Source: a bacterium (GTDB lineage Bacteria; Desulfobacterota; Deferrisomatia; Deferrisomatales; BM512). From it: a stretch of DNA of 7,261 bases. The stretch is from positions 1 through 7,261 of the forward strand of contig SRXB01000100.1 of assembly GCA_009724975.1 (NCBI GenBank). Direction: 5' to 3'. Numbering within the stretch: the first letter of the stretch is position 1; every line of letters begins with the position of its first letter. This document shows, piece after piece, positions 1-6,285 of this stretch. Both the position numbers and the translations under genes were made by a program. The notes beneath the pieces were generated by a model. That model made no database searches, was not told the DNA's origin, and saw nothing but the letters and a program-made list of their open reading frames with translations.

Positions 1-186
1 GCGGGTGCCGATGCGGTCCACCATCACGCCGGCGAATATCTGAGCCACGGTATAGGAGATCAAGAACGCGGTGGTCATGGCGCCGTAATCGACGCTGGAT
101 AAGCCTAGCTCTTTGCGCAGCGTGGGCAGCACCACCGAGAGCGCCACCGACAAAATAACACCAGCCCTGTCTTTTCGCCTTTTCAT
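1..186 (-). CDS. MFS transporter, N-terminal fragment running off the left edge, apparently lacking helix 1
   Basis: Reading the minus strand from ATG at 186 gives 62 codons open to the window edge. The segment LPTLRKELGLSSVDYGAMTT, followed by a hydrophobic helix and then GVMVDRIGTR, is the loop 1/helix 2/loop 2-3 region of an MFS permease. The DRIGTR motif is the MFS signature loop, and the closest flavour is the anion:cation (hexuronate/SauU-like) symporters. The substrate cannot be told. In that family a hydrophobic first helix ending in 'NYxDR' comes before this point. Here the upstream residues are instead the basic stretch MKRRKDRAGVILSVALS, so helix 1 is missing or short. An in-frame ATG at 234 would add 16 polar or basic residues (MKILTTRGKGKQSAIA) and does not restore a helix; the frame is closed by a stop at 244-246. 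The gene may be 5'-truncated, may have been joined to foreign sequence near 145-160, or may be an assembly join. Membership of MFS is fairly sure; start and integrity are not. Confidence 0.7.
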   Translation of the reverse strand, partial: MKRRKDRAGVILSVALSVVLPTLRKELGLSSVDYGAMTTAFLISYTVAQIFAGVMVDRIGTR

Positions 187-234
187 GGCAATAGCCGATT
201 GCTTACCCTTACCGCGAGTTGTTAATATCTTCAT

Positions 235-242
235 ATTATACT
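235..242. promoter_or_regulatory. Candidate overlapping divergent -10 elements
   Basis: Positions 235-240 read TATAAT on the minus strand, a perfect sigma-70 -10 hexamer, upstream of the MFS fragment. On the plus strand the overlapping TATACT at 237-242 matches five of six consensus positions ahead of the aminotransferase gene. No good -35 box stands 16-18 bases away on either strand. The nearest plus-strand candidate, TTGTTA at 219-224, is only 12 bases away. The region 187-267 is visibly richer in A/T than its surroundings and is the only place in the window where an operon promoter is expected. If the minus-strand hexamer is used, transcription would begin near 228, which favours ATG 186 over ATG 234 for the transporter. 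Confidence 0.3.
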
Positions 243-245
243 TTT

Positions 246-253
246 AAAGGAGG
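246..253 (+). promoter_or_regulatory. Strong Shine-Dalgarno (AAAGGAGG) at unusually long spacing
   Basis: AAAGGAGG is a near-perfect match to the anti-SD sequence, but it ends 14 bases before the ATG at 268, which is longer than the usual 5-9. A weaker AGGA at 258-261 has 6-base spacing. No alternative ATG, GTG or TTG lies in frame between the strong SD and 268, so the ATG at 268 remains the best start for the aminotransferase. Confidence 0.5.
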
Positions 254-267
254 CTTCAGGAAAACAC

Positions 268-1449
268 ATGTTTAAAGACCCCGTCTCGCGGCGCACGAGG
301 AAGATGCCAAGCTTCATCGCGATGGACGTTCTTGAGAGCGCCCACGCCCTTGAGCGCGCAGGACGGCATATTGTCCACCTTGAGGTGGGCGAGCCTGACT
401 TCGATACGCCGGAGCCGGTGAGGCTGGCCGCCGCGAAGGCTTTGGAGAGCGGGCAAACACACTACACCCACAGCCTGGGCATCCACGACCTTCGCGCCGC
501 CGTTTCGGTCCATTACCGCGCCCGCTACGGGGTGGATGTGGACCCCGAGAGGGTCATAATCACCTCAGGGTCTTCTCCGGCGCTCTTCATGACCTTCGCC
601 GCCCTCTTAAACCCGGGCGAGGAGGTAGTTTTGTCCAACCCTCACTACGCCTCCTATCCCGCCATGATAGAGTTCACCGGCGGCAGGCCGGTTTATGTGC
701 CGGTGCGCGAGGAAGAGGCTTTCCAATTCGTCCCCGAGGAGATAACGCCCTTCATCACCAAAAAGACCAAGGCGATTTTGATTAATTCGCCCGCAAACCC
801 CACCGGGACCCTCCTTAGCCGCGAGCGGCACGAAAAGGTTGCGCGCATTGCCGAAGGGGCCGGAGCTTTCGTGGTGAGCGACGAGATCTACCACGGGCTG
901 GTCTACGAGGGGGAAAAAGAGCACACCATTTTGGAGTTCACCGACCGCGCCTTCGTCATCAACGGCTTTTCAAAGCTCTACGCGATGACGGGGTGGAGGC
1001 TCGGCTACATAATCGCCCCGCCGGAGTTCGTGCGCCCCATTCAGAAGATGAGCCAGAATTTTTACATCTGCGCCAACTCCTTCGTGCAGGCCGCCGGAAT
1101 AGCCGCGCTCTTCGAAACCGGCGACCACGTGGCCCAGATGGTAAAGACTTATGCCGCAAGGCGCGTTTATATGATAAAAAGGCTTGAGGAGATGGGGTTT
1201 AAATTCCGTTGTCACCCCACGGGCGCTTTTTACGTATTTGTAAACGCGGCGCACCTGAACCCCGATTGCTACAAGCTGGCTTTCGACATTCTGGAAAAGG
1301 CGGGGGTGGGCTGTACGCCCGGGATTGATTTTGGCAGCGGCGGCGAGGGGTATATACGTTTTACCTACGCCAATTCGATTGAAAATATTAAAGAGGGGAT
1401 GGACAGGCTTAAGATTTACGTCCAGTCCCTTGGAAAAATCGGCGCGTGA
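268..1449 (+). CDS. PLP-dependent class I/II aminotransferase (aspartate aminotransferase-like)
   Basis: This is a complete 393-residue fold-type I aminotransferase, a normal length for the family. It transfers an amino group between an amino acid and a 2-oxoacid in the cytoplasm using pyridoxal phosphate. Visible landmarks in order are: the substrate-loop glycine in VGEPDFDTP (Gly41), a GSSPAL phosphate-binding turn near residue 100, SPANPTGT with Asn177 contacting the cofactor, SDEIYHGLVY with Asp205 (pairs with the pyridine nitrogen) and Tyr208, GFSKLYAMTGWRLGY with Lys236 as the Schiff-base lysine, and YIRFTYA with Arg364 binding the substrate alpha-carboxylate. All catalytic residues are present, so the gene looks functional. 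The overall pattern fits the broad AspC/alanine/aromatic I-gamma type. Substrate cannot be assigned from motifs, so no symbol is given. It is the first gene of the apparent operon and ends 4 bases before the DUF1178 gene. Class is certain, specificity unknown. Confidence 0.93.
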   Translation: MFKDPVSRRTRKMPSFIAMDVLESAHALERAGRHIVHLEVGEPDFDTPEPVRLAAAKALESGQTHYTHSLGIHDLRAAVSVHYRARYGVDVDPERVIITSGSSPALFMTFAALLNPGEEVVLSNPHYASYPAMIEFTGGRPVYVPVREEEAFQFVPEEITPFITKKTKAILINSPANPTGTLLSRERHEKVARIAEGAGAFVVSDEIYHGLVYEGEKEHTILEFTDRAFVINGFSKLYAMTGWRLGYIIAPPEFVRPIQKMSQNFYICANSFVQAAGIAALFETGDHVAQMVKTYAARRVYMIKRLEEMGFKFRCHPTGAFYVFVNAAHLNPDCYKLAFDILEKAGVGCTPGIDFGSGGEGYIRFTYANSIENIKEGMDRLKIYVQSLGKIGA

Positions 1450-1453
1450 GAAG

Positions 1454-1873
1454 ATGATTACCTTTGACCTTGAGTGCGAAAAGCTGCACCGCTTCGAGGG
1501 GTGGTTCAAAAACCGCGAGGATTTCGAGGCCCAGCTTTCTACCGGCATGATTTCTTGCCCCGTTTGCAACTCGCCTAAGGTCAAGAAGCTCCCCAGCAGG
1601 GCCGCGGTGCATACCTCAAAGGGGTCTTCGACCCCGCCGCAGCTTCCCGCCCAGCCGAGGGAGATTCTCTCTTATTACCGAGCTCTTGGCGATTTTATCG
1701 ACAAGAATTTCGAGCACGTCGGCGAGGCTTTCGCCGATGAGGCCCGCAAGATGAAGAAAGGCGAGGCGCCCGCTCGCTCCATCAAGGGGGTCACAACCCC
1801 CGCCCAGGAGGAGGAGCTTGCCGAGGAGGGCATAGAGTTCTTCAAGGTGGCGCTGCCCAAATACGATGCATGA
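1454..1873 (+). CDS. DUF1178 family protein, small zinc-ribbon-like
   Basis: This is a 139-residue cytoplasmic protein of the DUF1178 family, common in Proteobacteria and of unknown function. The family opening is clear: MITFDLECEKLHRFEGWF, then EDFEAQL and the SCPVC knuckle. Cys8, Cys35 and Cys38, probably with His12, could form a metal site. The conserved C-terminal half is also recognisable (HVGEAFADEARKMKKGE, RSIKGVTTP, ELAEEGIEF), with a Ser/Pro/Gln-rich linker around residues 55-70. The start at 1454 is chosen because the family begins exactly with this M-I-x-x-D-L. A longer in-frame reading from 1325 would only add sequence translated across the aminotransferase 3' end. A weak GAGAAG precedes the start, 4 bases after the previous stop, so translation is probably coupled. 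The stop overlaps the start of the SPASM gene by 8 bases. No biochemical role can be assigned. Nothing in the sequence suggests damage. Confidence 0.9.
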   Translation: MITFDLECEKLHRFEGWFKNREDFEAQLSTGMISCPVCNSPKVKKLPSRAAVHTSKGSSTPPQLPAQPREILSYYRALGDFIDKNFEHVGEAFADEARKMKKGEAPARSIKGVTTPAQEEELAEEGIEFFKVALPKYDA

Positions 1874-2744
1874 CCTTAAAAGCCCTTTGAGAATAACGTG
1901 GGACGTGCCCGCAGATCCACTTCGGGCCGATGCGCTTTTCAAAATCATCATGGAGGCGCGCCCCCTCTTCATAGAGGCTTTTGTATCCCATAAATCGGTG
2001 TGGGGTTTTTGGGGAATAGCGGGCGAGCTGGAAAAACTTCGCCAGACGAGGGTGACGGTAATCGCCGAGGGGGAAACCCTTTGCGACAAGGCGATTTTGT
2101 CGTGCGACGGCTGCTGGATGAAGAACGTCTCGCTCATCCTCATGCCCCCCTACGAGGAACATGGCTTTTTCCTCTGCGCCGCCAGCCACGCCAGGGAGCT
2201 TTTATGGGGCCTTTGGTCCACCAACGTGGATATGGAGAAATACTTCGCCGAGGCCCTTGGCCGCGCCAAAGGGTTCAAGCGTGGGGTGGCGGTGCTAAAC
2301 CCCCCCGCGCCAGCCGAGCCGCTCTCCCGAAAAACCATCGAAAATGCGGCTAAAGCCTGGAAAGAGATGGAATTGCCGGAAAATTTCGAGGCCCGTATCC
2401 ACGACCTCTTCCTCTCCGAGGCCCTGGGGCTTAATCCCTTCGAGCATTACCACGGCTGCGCCGCCTGCCAGACGCTGGCCCACGTCGACGAAAAAGGAAA
2501 CCTCATCGCCTGCCGAACCGCGCCCCACGTAATAGGAAACCTCCTTGACGATTCGCTGCAAAGCCCGCTGAAGTCGCTCTGGCGCTCCCAAAAGCGCCGC
2601 GACATACGCGAAATGCTTTCGCAAACGCCCAAGGAGTGCCGGGAGTGCGTCCTGGCCGATAAATGCGGCGGCGGCTGCCATGGCCTCTCGGCGGACGGTC
2701 TTGGACGCGACGGCGGTTGCCCGGGGCCCGGATTTTTCAAATGA
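1866..2744 (+). CDS. SPASM-domain protein with degenerate radical-SAM-like N-terminus
   Basis: This 292-residue protein has a C-terminal SPASM domain (about 198-285), the auxiliary iron-sulfur module of radical SAM peptide and protein maturases. The signature is complete: Cys201-X9-Gly211-X4-Cys216, then Cys258-X2-Cys261-X5-Cys267-X3-Cys271, then Cys285, with an extra Cys198. The N-terminal 130 residues look like a worn radical-SAM half-barrel. RITWDVP resembles strand 1 and EGETLCD sits where a TNG-type strand would be, but there is no CX3CX2C motif for the SAM-binding cluster. WGFWG stands where a GGEP motif would be expected. It therefore should not be a classical SAM-radical enzyme. I recall such SPASM-only partners from Geobacter-type GeoRSP systems, and this could be one. 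Its companions (a true radical SAM protein, a PqqD-like chaperone, a short peptide) are not visible here. The start at 1866 overlaps DUF1178 by 8 bases. The end overlaps the desulfurase start as ATGA. SPASM assignment is firm; function is inferred only. Confidence 0.85.
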   Translation: MHDLKSPLRITWDVPADPLRADALFKIIMEARPLFIEAFVSHKSVWGFWGIAGELEKLRQTRVTVIAEGETLCDKAILSCDGCWMKNVSLILMPPYEEHGFFLCAASHARELLWGLWSTNVDMEKYFAEALGRAKGFKRGVAVLNPPAPAEPLSRKTIENAAKAWKEMELPENFEARIHDLFLSEALGLNPFEHYHGCAACQTLAHVDEKGNLIACRTAPHVIGNLLDDSLQSPLKSLWRSQKRRDIREMLSQTPKECRECVLADKCGGGCHGLSADGLGRDGGCPGPGFFK

Positions 2745-3880
2745 TATACCTCGACAACGCCGCAAGTTCCCACCCCAAGCCCGACGCGGTTTACCGCGCC
2801 TCGGACCTCGCCCTGCGCATAGGCGCCAACCCCGGGCGCTCGGGACACATCGGGGCCTTGCAGGCGGCACGCATCATCCACGACGCGAGGGAGGAGATCG
2901 CCAAACTTCTCAACGCCCCCGACAGCGCCCGCGTTATCTTCACCCAAAACGCCACCCACGCCATAAATCTCGCCCTCAAGGGATTTTTAAAGGCGGGGGA
3001 CCACGTAGTAACCTCGACGATGGAGCACAACAGCGTAACCCGCCCCCTCCACGCGCTATCGCAGGATGGGGTGGCGGTGACGGCGGTTTCGGGCGGAGCG
3101 GGAGGAGTAATCGACCCCCAGAAAATCGAAGACGCCATCGGGCCAAGAACGAGGCTGGTGGCGCTGACCCACGCCTCCAACGTCACGGGGGCGCTTCTGG
3201 ACCTCGACGCGGTGGGGGAGATTTGCGGGCGAAGAGGGGTGGAGCTTTTCCTCGACGCCTCCCAGACGGCGGGCGCGGTGCCGATAAACGTCGCCGCGTC
3301 AAAGGTCTCGATGCTCGCCGCCCCGGGCCACAAAGGGCTTTTGGGGCCGCAGGGAACGGGCTTTCTTTACGTGGCCCCCGGCATCTCTCTAACTCCGCTC
3401 ATGGAGGGCGGTACGGGCTTTTTGAGCGAATCGCGAGAGATGCCCGAGGAGCTTCCCGAGCGGCTAGAGGCCGGAACGATGAACACCCCCGGGATAGCGG
3501 GACTTCTGGCAGGGGTAGAGCACATACTCACGCGTACTGTGGAGAATATCCGCGAGCACGAGCTTGCCATAACCCGCCACATCCTCGAAAACTACCGTAA
3601 GGTCGATGGTCTTTTGGAATACGGCCCCGCCGACCCCGAAAAGCGGGTCGCCGTCTTCTCCTTCAACCTTGGCGAGCGCGACGGGGCGCACGTGGGATAC
3701 GTGCTGGATGAAATCTACAAGATAGCGGTGAGGGTGGGTCTTCACTGCGCGCCGGACGCCCACAAGACCCTCGGGACCTTCCCCAGGGGGTCCGTGCGGG
3801 CGAGCTTCGGCCCCTTTTCCACCATTGACGACGCGAAGACGCTTTTGGCCGCCTTCGGGGAAATAGCGAAGATTAAATGA
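2741..3880 (+). CDS. Cysteine desulfurase family protein (class V aminotransferase fold, EF2568/TIGR01977-like)
   Basis: This is a 379-residue PLP enzyme expected to remove sulfur (or selenium) from cysteine or selenocysteine, leaving alanine and an enzyme persulfide. It opens with MIYLDNAASSHPKPDAVY and continues with IGANPGRSGH, both hallmarks of the EF2568-type subgroup. Catalytic residues are visible: His96 in TMEHNSV (stacks on PLP), Asp172 and Gln175 in FLDASQTAG, Lys198 in PGHKGLLGPQGTG (Schiff base), Arg331 and the persulfide Cys336 in VRVGLHCAPDAHKTLG, and a C-terminal GSVRASFGPF strand. Start 2741 is chosen over an upstream in-frame ATG at 2663 because the family begins at MIYLDNAA and because the extra 26 residues would be read from SPASM coding sequence. 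The ATGA overlap with the SPASM gene, with no clear Shine-Dalgarno of its own, implies translational coupling. It is not a canonical IscS or SufS: no IscU, SufBCD or other scaffold gene neighbours it. The physiological acceptor is unknown. Confidence 0.93.
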   Translation: MIYLDNAASSHPKPDAVYRASDLALRIGANPGRSGHIGALQAARIIHDAREEIAKLLNAPDSARVIFTQNATHAINLALKGFLKAGDHVVTSTMEHNSVTRPLHALSQDGVAVTAVSGGAGGVIDPQKIEDAIGPRTRLVALTHASNVTGALLDLDAVGEICGRRGVELFLDASQTAGAVPINVAASKVSMLAAPGHKGLLGPQGTGFLYVAPGISLTPLMEGGTGFLSESREMPEELPERLEAGTMNTPGIAGLLAGVEHILTRTVENIREHELAITRHILENYRKVDGLLEYGPADPEKRVAVFSFNLGERDGAHVGYVLDEIYKIAVRVGLHCAPDAHKTLGTFPRGSVRASFGPFSTIDDAKTLLAAFGEIAKIK

Positions 3881-3892
3881 ACCGCGCATTGA

Positions 3893-3899
3893 GAAAGGG
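3893..3899 (+). promoter_or_regulatory. Shine-Dalgarno-like GAAAGGG favouring the 3904 start
   Basis: GAAAGGG ends 4 bases before ATG 3904 of the PIN-PhoH gene. The competing in-frame ATG at 3877 overlaps the desulfurase stop as ATGA but has no nearby purine-rich SD. It would add nine residues (MNRALRKGS) before the canonical PIN start. Confidence 0.5.
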
Positions 3900-3903
3900 T
3901 TCG

Positions 3904-5220
3904 ATGAAGAATTTCGTTCTGGACACCAACGTTCTCCTCCACGACCCCGAAGCTATCCACGCCTTCGAGGAAAACACCGTCAACATCCCAATCTCGGTCA
4001 TCGAGGAGATAGACCGCTTCAAGAAAAACCTAGACGAAACCGGCCGAAACGCCCGCCAGATCTCCCGCTACCTCGACACCCTGCGCGAGAAGGGCGACCT
4101 TCGCAAGGGGGTGCCGCTGGGCGAGGGAAGGGGAAACGTGAGGGTCTGCTTCGGCATAAACCACGCCGATTACCTGCCCAAGGAGCTGCTGTACGAAAAG
4201 GCCGACAACCGCATCCTGGCTGTCTGCCTCGCCCTCTCCAAAGAGGAGAACCTTCCCGTAATCTTCGTCACCAAAGACACCAACCTTCGCATAAAAGCCA
4301 ACGCGGTGGGGATAAACGCGCAGGATTACGAGCGTGGCAAGGTCGCGACGATAGAGGAGCTTTACACCGGCGTCGAGAGCGTCTACGCGAGCCGCGCCGA
4401 GGTCGACGCCTTCTTCAAGGACGGCAGGATGTCCGTCTCGAAGTTCGACAACCTCTTCCCGAACCAGTACCTCAACATAATCGATGAAACCGACCCCTCG
4501 CACACCGCCCTTGGCAGGCACGTCAAAAACGGCGAGGTGGCCGCCCTGAGGCTGACAAAGGACATATGGGGCCTTCACCCCAAAAACCGCGAACAGCGCT
4601 TCGCCCTCGACGCCCTCCTCAACCCCGAGGTTCAGCTGGTTACCCTTGTCGGGCGCGCCGGAACGGGCAAAACCCTCCTGGCCATCGCGGCGGGCCTCCA
4701 AAAGTGCGTGGAGGAGCAGGTTTACAAGCGCCTTCTGGTCTCCCGACCGATATTCCCGATGGGGCGCGACATCGGCTTTCTCCCGGGCGACGTTCAGGAA
4801 AAACTGCGTCCGTGGATGCAGCCCATCTTCGACAACGTGGAATTCCTCTTCTCCGGCGTTGAGGGGCGCGACGGCAAGAAAAAGCGCGGCTACGAGGAGC
4901 TTATAGAGATGGACATGCTGGCACTTGAGCCCTTGACCTATATTCGCGGACGCTCCATCCCCTTCCAGTACATAATTGTTGACGAGGCGCAAAACCTCAC
5001 CCCCCACGAGGTCAAAACCATCATCACCAGGGCGGGCGAAGGGACAAAGATTGTCCTTACCGGCGACCCCTACCAGATTGACAACCCCTACATAGATTCC
5101 ACCTCCAATGGCCTTAGCTTCACGGTTGAAAGGTTCAAGGGGCAGGGTGTCTCGGCGCACATAACCCTCACCAAGGGCGAGCGCTCCGGCCTTGCCGAGC
5201 TTGCCGCAGAACTTCTTTGA
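3904..5220 (+). CDS. PIN-PhoH family RNA helicase/ribonuclease (PhoH2/YlaK-like)
   Basis: This 438-residue protein fuses an N-terminal PIN nuclease domain (about 1-140) to a C-terminal PhoH ATPase (about 225-438), the PhoH2 architecture. Characterised PhoH2 proteins couple ATP-driven RNA unwinding to RNA cleavage. PIN acidic residues are in place: Asp7 in FVLDTNVLLHDP, Glu35 in VIEEIDRFK, Asp101 in DNRIL and Asp125 in VTKDTNL. The ATPase shows Walker A GRAGTGKT (250-257), the family motif SRPIFPMGRDIGFLPGD, Walker B IIVDEAQN (Asp360, Glu361) and LTGDPYQIDNPYID (about 385-398). Length agrees with B. subtilis YlaK (around 440). The first gene base is taken as 3904 because MKNFVLDTNVLLHDP is the usual N-terminus and an SD lies in front. 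Starting at 3877 instead would add nine residues and couple it to the desulfurase by ATGA. It lies upstream of tsaD with a 36-base gap. This is the stand-alone PIN fusion, not the short PhoH paired with ybeY. All key residues are intact. Confidence 0.94.
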   Translation: MKNFVLDTNVLLHDPEAIHAFEENTVNIPISVIEEIDRFKKNLDETGRNARQISRYLDTLREKGDLRKGVPLGEGRGNVRVCFGINHADYLPKELLYEKADNRILAVCLALSKEENLPVIFVTKDTNLRIKANAVGINAQDYERGKVATIEELYTGVESVYASRAEVDAFFKDGRMSVSKFDNLFPNQYLNIIDETDPSHTALGRHVKNGEVAALRLTKDIWGLHPKNREQRFALDALLNPEVQLVTLVGRAGTGKTLLAIAAGLQKCVEEQVYKRLLVSRPIFPMGRDIGFLPGDVQEKLRPWMQPIFDNVEFLFSGVEGRDGKKKRGYEELIEMDMLALEPLTYIRGRSIPFQYIIVDEAQNLTPHEVKTIITRAGEGTKIVLTGDPYQIDNPYIDSTSNGLSFTVERFKGQGVSAHITLTKGERSGLAELAAELL

Positions 5221-5256
5221 TTTCAAGCTGTTGGCTGGAATAGTTAAGGTAATTTA

Positions 5257-6285
5257 ATGGCCGGTGAGACTTTGATATTGGCGCTGGAATCCTCTTGCGA
5301 CGAGACGGCGGCGGCGGTCCTTCGCGGCGAGCGCGAGGTGCTTTCCGACATCGTGGCGAGTCAGGCCGAGATTCATGCCGAATACGGCGGGGTCGTCCCC
5401 GAGCTGGCCTGCCGCGCCCACGCCGAGTCGGTGGTCCCCGTGGTGGAAAAGGCGCTGAAAAAGGCGGGGGCGGAGGTTGAAGAACTCTCGGCCATCGCCG
5501 TGACGCAGGGGCCCGGGCTAATAGGCGCGCTCCTGATCGGCCTTAGTTTCGCCAAATCGCTGGCGTGGTCGAAAAACATACCTCTGGTGCCGGTCAACCA
5601 CCTTGAGGCGCACATAAGCGCGGCTTTCGTCGAGGAGGAGGGGGCGGCGCTTGATGGCCAGCCCTTCGTAGGCCTCGTCGTCTCCGGCGGCCACACCTCC
5701 ATCTACTACTCCAAAGAGCGCGGCTCTTACAGGCTTATGGGGCAGACGCTGGACGACGCGGCGGGCGAGGCTTTCGACAAGGTGGCCAAGATTATGGGGC
5801 TGGGCTACCCGGGCGGCGTGGTAATCGACAGGCTGGCCAAGGAGGGCGACCCCAACCGCTTCAAGTTCCCGCGCCCGATGCTCGACAAAAGCGAGTTCGA
5901 TTTCTCCTTCTCCGGCTTGAAGACCGCCCTTCGCACCCACGTGGAAAAATACATGGGAAACCTTGAGGGGCAAGAGCTTAACGACACCTGCGCCTCTTTC
6001 CAGGACGCGGTGGTGGAGGTTTTGGTGACCAAGACTTTTCGCGCGGTGAAAAGCTCCGGCGCCAAAAACCTCGTGGTGTGCGGCGGCGTGGCCTGCAACT
6101 CGCGCCTCAGGCAAAAGCTGGCTGAAACGGCGCAAAAGCGCGGGGTTAATCTGGTTATTCCGCGTCCCCGCTACTGCACCGACAACGCCGTAATGGTGGC
6201 GGCAAGCGGCAGGCAGCGTTTTCTCGCGGGAATCCGCGCCGATCTCACCCTCAACGCAATCCCCACCTGGCCGCTGGAAGAGTAA
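5257..6285 (+). CDS. tsaD: tRNA N6-adenosine threonylcarbamoyltransferase TsaD
   Basis: This 342-residue protein is full length for bacterial TsaD (Gcp/YgjD, about 335-345). TsaD, working with TsaB and TsaE, transfers the threonylcarbamoyl group from TC-AMP made by TsaC to A37 of ANN-decoding tRNAs, giving t6A. Diagnostic features in order: LALESSCDETAAAV (7-21), the family-specific QAEIHAEYGGVVPELACRAH, QGPGLIGALLIG (84-95), metal-binding His115 and His119 in NHLEAHISA, VSGGHTS nucleotide loop (142-148), TLDDAAGEAFDK (164-175), YPGG, FDFSFSGLKTA, VVCGGVACNSRLR (273-285), and CTDNAVM with Asp309 as the third metal ligand. The start has AAGGT at 5246-5250 with good spacing. It is preceded by a 36-base gap, the largest between plus-strand genes in the window, so an internal promoter is possible but none is obvious. 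Its stop directly abuts the rsmA ATG. The tsaB, tsaC and tsaE genes are not in this window. Confidence 0.98.
   Translation: MAGETLILALESSCDETAAAVLRGEREVLSDIVASQAEIHAEYGGVVPELACRAHAESVVPVVEKALKKAGAEVEELSAIAVTQGPGLIGALLIGLSFAKSLAWSKNIPLVPVNHLEAHISAAFVEEEGAALDGQPFVGLVVSGGHTSIYYSKERGSYRLMGQTLDDAAGEAFDKVAKIMGLGYPGGVVIDRLAKEGDPNRFKFPRPMLDKSEFDFSFSGLKTALRTHVEKYMGNLEGQELNDTCASFQDAVVEVLVTKTFRAVKSSGAKNLVVCGGVACNSRLRQKLAETAQKRGVNLVIPRPRYCTDNAVMVAASGRQRFLAGIRADLTLNAIPTWPLEE

Noticed and set aside
1325..1453. N-terminal extension of the DUF1178 gene from an earlier in-frame ATG
   Set aside because: The extension is read out of frame across the aminotransferase 3' end. The family N-terminus begins at the ATG at 1454.
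2663..2740. N-terminal extension of the cysteine desulfurase
   Set aside because: The extra residues come from the SPASM coding region in another frame and are Arg-rich. The family start MIYLDNAA fits ATG 2741.
2680..3600. A 306-codon plus-strand frame overlapping the SPASM gene end and the desulfurase
   Set aside because: The product is extremely rich in Arg, Gly, Pro and His and matches no family. The desulfurase in the other frame has all catalytic residues.
4030..5226. A 398-codon open frame on the minus strand, antisense to the PIN-PhoH gene
   Set aside because: It lies opposite a gene with full catalytic motifs. The translation is Gly/Val/Leu-rich with no recognisable domain, which is typical of the strand opposite a GC-rich gene with strong third-position GC.
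5221..5256. Possible terminator or promoter between the PIN-PhoH gene and tsaD
   Set aside because: No stable inverted repeat with a T run and no clear -35/-10 pair is visible. Only an AAGGT ribosome site is recognisable.
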